Made by a program: the position numbers and the translations under genes. From NCBI GenBank assembly GCA_002296885.1, contig DBIH01000169.1, forward strand, positions 1 through 6,894: a DNA stretch of 6,894 bases. Direction: 5' to 3'. Source of the DNA: Flavobacterium sp. UBA807 (GTDB lineage: Bacteria > Bacteroidota > Bacteroidia > Flavobacteriales > Flavobacteriaceae). The notes below the pieces were generated by a model. The model had not been told where the DNA came from. It saw only the letters and a program-made list of their open reading frames with translations, and ran no database searches. Shown piece after piece: positions 5,249 through 6,894 of the stretch. How positions within the stretch are numbered: the stretch's first letter is position 1; every line of letters begins with the position of its first letter.

Positions 5249-6196
5249 TTATTCCTTAGATGCCAAATACCTCTCAGCATCCAGCGCCGCCATACAACCG
5301 GTTCCCGCAGCAGTGATTGCCTGCCTGTAAACATGATCGGCAGCATCACCCGCAACAAAAACTCCGGCAACATTGGTTTTTGAAGTTCCCGGCTCGTTAA
5401 TGATATAACCGGTTTCATCAAGCTTGATATAATCTTTAAAAATATCGGTGTTGGGCTGGTGTCCAATGGCTACAAAGAAACCAGTCGCAGGAATCTCAAC
5501 GATGGCTCCTGTATCTCTGTTTTTAGCTTTTACCGAAGTCACCACCTGTCCGTCTCCTACTACTTCTTCAGTTTCGTGATGCAAAAGGATTTCAATATTT
5601 TCTGTTTTGCGGACACGCTCTTCCATGATTCGAGAAGCCCTGAATTTATCACTGCGAACCAACATCGTTACCTTTTTACAAAGTTTCGATAAATAATGTG
5701 CTTCTTCACAAGCCGAATCACCTGCTCCAACAATCACTACTTCCTGATTTCTGTAAAAGAATCCGTCACAAACCGCGCATGCCGAAACACCACCACCCAT
5801 ATTAAGGTAATGCTGCTCTGAAGGCAATCCTAAATATTTTGCCGAAGCTCCTGTTGAAATGATTACCGTATCAGCATGGATTTCCTTAGTATCGTTAATC
5901 CAGACTTTATGAACGCTTCCCGAAAAATCAACTTTGGTTGCCCAGCCATCTCGTACATCAGTACCAAAACGCTGTGCCTGCGCCTGAAGCTCAACCATCA
6001 TTTCAGGGCCGGTAACACCGTCTTTATATCCCGGAAAATTTTCTACTTCATTGGTGGTCGTCAATTGCCCACCCGGTTGTGTTCCCTGATATAAAACCGG
6101 AAACATATTAGCTCTGGCTGCATATATTGCGGCAGTATATCCTGCGGGACCTGAGCCTATAATTAAGCATTTTACTTTTTCTATTGTATCAGACAT
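5249..6196 (-). CDS. trxB: Thioredoxin-disulfide reductase (NADPH, FAD)
   Basis: TrxB reduces oxidised thioredoxin in the cytoplasm with NADPH through FAD and a redox-active cysteine pair. Counting from ATG 6196 (315 residues, normal for the family), the FAD-binding motif G-S-G-P-A-G is at 14-19, PGGQL near 41-45, the active site C-A-V-C-D at 140-144, the NADPH-binding G-A-G-D-S-A at 157-162, and the C-terminal FAD motif G-V-F-V-A-G-D near 278-284 followed by YRQAITAAGTGC. The region that binds the NADPH 2'-phosphate reads V-R-S-D-K-F-R, keeping two of the arginines of the Escherichia coli H-R-R-x-x-x-R motif. An in-frame GTG at 6214 would add six residues, but the -7 box at 6217-6224 places transcription start downstream of it, so ATG 6196 is chosen. 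trxB is convergent with the GIN gene and divergent from the lipocalin gene. Confidence 0.96.
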   Translation of the reverse strand: MSDTIEKVKCLIIGSGPAGYTAAIYAARANMFPVLYQGTQPGGQLTTTNEVENFPGYKDGVTGPEMMVELQAQAQRFGTDVRDGWATKVDFSGSVHKVWINDTKEIHADTVIISTGASAKYLGLPSEQHYLNMGGGVSACAVCDGFFYRNQEVVIVGAGDSACEEAHYLSKLCKKVTMLVRSDKFRASRIMEERVRKTENIEILLHHETEEVVGDGQVVTSVKAKNRDTGAIVEIPATGFFVAIGHQPNTDIFKDYIKLDETGYIINEPGTSKTNVAGVFVAGDAADHVYRQAITAAGTGCMAALDAERYLASKE

Positions 6197-6216
6197 AATT
6201 AAAATTTTAAGCACCG

Positions 6217-6252
6217 CAAAGTTAACTTTTTATACCCTTAATTTTTTGCAAA
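6217..6252 (-). promoter_or_regulatory. trxB promoter
   Basis: On the minus strand TAACTTTG (6224 down to 6217) matches TAnnTTTG exactly. A TTTG lies upstream at 6252-6249 with a spacer of 24 nt, a little longer than usual. Transcription should start near 6210, about 14 nt before the ATG at 6196. Confidence 0.6.
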
Positions 6253-6277
6253 CAGAAATAGTAATTAACAATCTTTG
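6245..6277 (+). promoter_or_regulatory. Candidate distal promoter of the lipocalin-like gene
   Basis: TTTG at 6245-6248 and AATCTTTG at 6270-6277 (one mismatch to TAnnTTTG) are 21 nt apart, the expected -33/-7 spacing. Transcription would begin near 6283, giving a leader of about 64 nt. The TTTG overlaps the trxB -33 candidate within the palindrome TTTGCAAA (6245-6252). Confidence 0.4.
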
Positions 6278-6319
6278 TATAATAATTGGTGATTTCTTTT
6301 TAGTTTAGAATTAACTCCT

Positions 6320-6327
6320 TATTTTTG
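6320..6327 (+). promoter_or_regulatory. Proximal -7 box of the lipocalin-like gene
   Basis: TATTTTTG is an exact match to TAnnTTTG, about 20 nt before the ATG at 6347, so the leader would be about 13 nt. No TTG is found at the usual distance upstream. It competes with the better-spaced candidate at 6245-6277. Confidence 0.45.
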
Positions 6328-6346
6328 AAAGGTTAAAAAAATAATC

Positions 6347-6781
6347 ATGAAAAAAATTACACCTATAGTTTGTCTGATTTTAGTTGCACTATCATTCAAC
6401 GGATGTACAAGTGACTTTACCTACGATGAGAATACCGCTTTAATGACACAACTTATCGGGAAATGGAAATACACCGAGTACCATGACGATGCTCTGCCTG
6501 CAAATATTCCGGCAGTAGATGGTTATGAAATAGAATTCAAAGCCGACAAAACATTTACTTCAAATGAGGTAGGCGGCTATAACTATGGTTCTTACACGAT
6601 ACTGGAAAGTCAAGGTAATAACTTAAGATTAATCTATCAAAGAAGCTGGGATGCTAAGAAACTATACAAATACATTAATTCTGTAGATGCCAATCATATC
6701 TATTTGCAGGCATCAAGCACTGAACCTACACCTGAGGGTCAGGTATTTACCTCTTATTTTATTTTAACAAGGGTACCGTAA
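6347..6781 (+). CDS. Lipocalin-like lipoprotein
   Basis: This 144-residue protein begins MKKITPIVCLILVALSFNGC, a lipoprotein signal with Cys-20 as the probable lipidated residue, followed by T-S-D and an acidic stretch (YDE). Residues about 36-42 (LIGKWKY) carry the G-x-W motif that opens the barrel in lipocalin-like domains of Bacteroidota. The rest alternates as short strands: YEIEFKADKTFTSNE, YNYGSYTIL, NLRLIYQR, HIYLQAS and SYFILTRV. The G-K-W-x-x-x...F-K-x-D-K-T-F...G-S-Y pattern is typical of these small envelope lipoproteins, whose ligand is rarely known. The length is ordinary and the gene looks intact. The start follows AT-rich DNA with ATC-ATG and no Shine-Dalgarno sequence. It is flanked by its own promoter and terminator, so it is monocistronic. 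Confidence 0.85.
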   Translation: MKKITPIVCLILVALSFNGCTSDFTYDENTALMTQLIGKWKYTEYHDDALPANIPAVDGYEIEFKADKTFTSNEVGGYNYGSYTILESQGNNLRLIYQRSWDAKKLYKYINSVDANHIYLQASSTEPTPEGQVFTSYFILTRVP

Positions 6782-6800
6782 AACAATACAATTATATACT

Positions 6801-6828
6801 AAAGCCGAACTTAATGTTCGGCTTTTTT
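6801..6828 (+). terminator. Rho-independent terminator of the lipocalin-like gene
   Basis: AAAGCCGAAC (6801-6810) pairs perfectly with GTTCGGCTTT (6816-6825) around TTAAT, followed by T's to 6828. It lies 19 nt after the stop codon at 6779-6781. The A run on the left is short, so activity on the minus strand is doubtful. Confidence 0.9.
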
Positions 6829-6840
6829 GTTATCAATTAG

Positions 6841-6894
6841 GAGCACCACTCTGGTTTTCCCAGTAAACATCCTCCCGCTGTCCGCGCTACACGG
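6841..6894. other. GC-rich right-edge segment of unknown nature
   Basis: These 54 nt contain 32 G or C (59%), well above the AT-rich intergenic DNA elsewhere in the window. On the minus strand one frame reads REDVYWENQSGAPN to a TGA just left of the segment but is closed by a TAG at 6887-6889; another reads RVARTAGGCLLGKPEWCS to a TAA. Neither can be confirmed as a gene. It may be the end of a minus-strand gene or of a dispersed GC-rich repeat continuing past the window. Confidence 0.3.

Noticed and set aside
5140..5692. Open frames in and opposite the trxB 3' half and the cloverleaf repeat
   Set aside because: They overlap a terminator, a repeat and the antisense of trxB, with no start context, domain or plausible composition.
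6197..6214. Six-residue N-terminal extension of TrxB from a GTG at 6214
   Set aside because: The perfect -7 box at 6217-6224 would start transcription downstream of the GTG, and ATG 6196 gives the usual TrxB N-terminus (MSDTIEK before the FAD motif).

Overview
The window looks like a piece of a Flavobacterium-type chromosome (phylum Bacteroidota, family Flavobacteriaceae). The support is AT-rich DNA, start codons without Shine-Dalgarno sequences and often written ATC-ATG, several perfect matches to the Bacteroidota -7 promoter box TAnnTTTG, signal peptides ending in Ala-Gln, and gene families typical of the group (DUF4442, DUF4870, PadR, PspC, DUF2807/GIN, a lipocalin-like lipoprotein). This is judged by eye; no database search was run.

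Left edge (1-442): the 5' part of a minus-strand DUF4442 hotdog-fold gene, then a divergent promoter region. The plus-strand promoter (TTG 301-303, TATCTTTG 325-332) is followed by a leader of about 100 nt with an inverted repeat and small hairpins, a candidate operator or structured RNA.

Centre (443-5110): a co-directional gene set: DUF4870 membrane protein, small secreted protein of unknown function, PadR repressor, a 579-aa membrane protein with a PspC domain, and a GIN-domain (DUF2807) lipoprotein. padR and the PspC gene overlap by 4 nt, and the GIN gene starts 2 nt after the PspC stop. A strong terminator follows, then at once a new -7 box driving a second GIN-domain protein with an ordinary signal peptide. 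The set resembles a phage-shock/Lia-type envelope-stress module without PspA: a ligand-sensing repressor, a membrane sensor and beta-helical extracytoplasmic proteins. This joint role is inferred from family associations and gene order.

Right part (5112-6894): a bidirectional terminator and a 92-nt intergenic repeat that folds on paper into a four-way cloverleaf separate the second GIN gene from convergent trxB (thioredoxin reductase, minus strand). trxB is divergent from a small lipocalin-like lipoprotein gene, and the two promoters may share a TTTGCAAA palindrome. A terminator follows the lipocalin gene. The last 54 nt are about 59% GC and unlike the rest; they may be the edge of another dispersed element. 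No tRNA, rRNA, CRISPR array, transposase or phage gene was seen.
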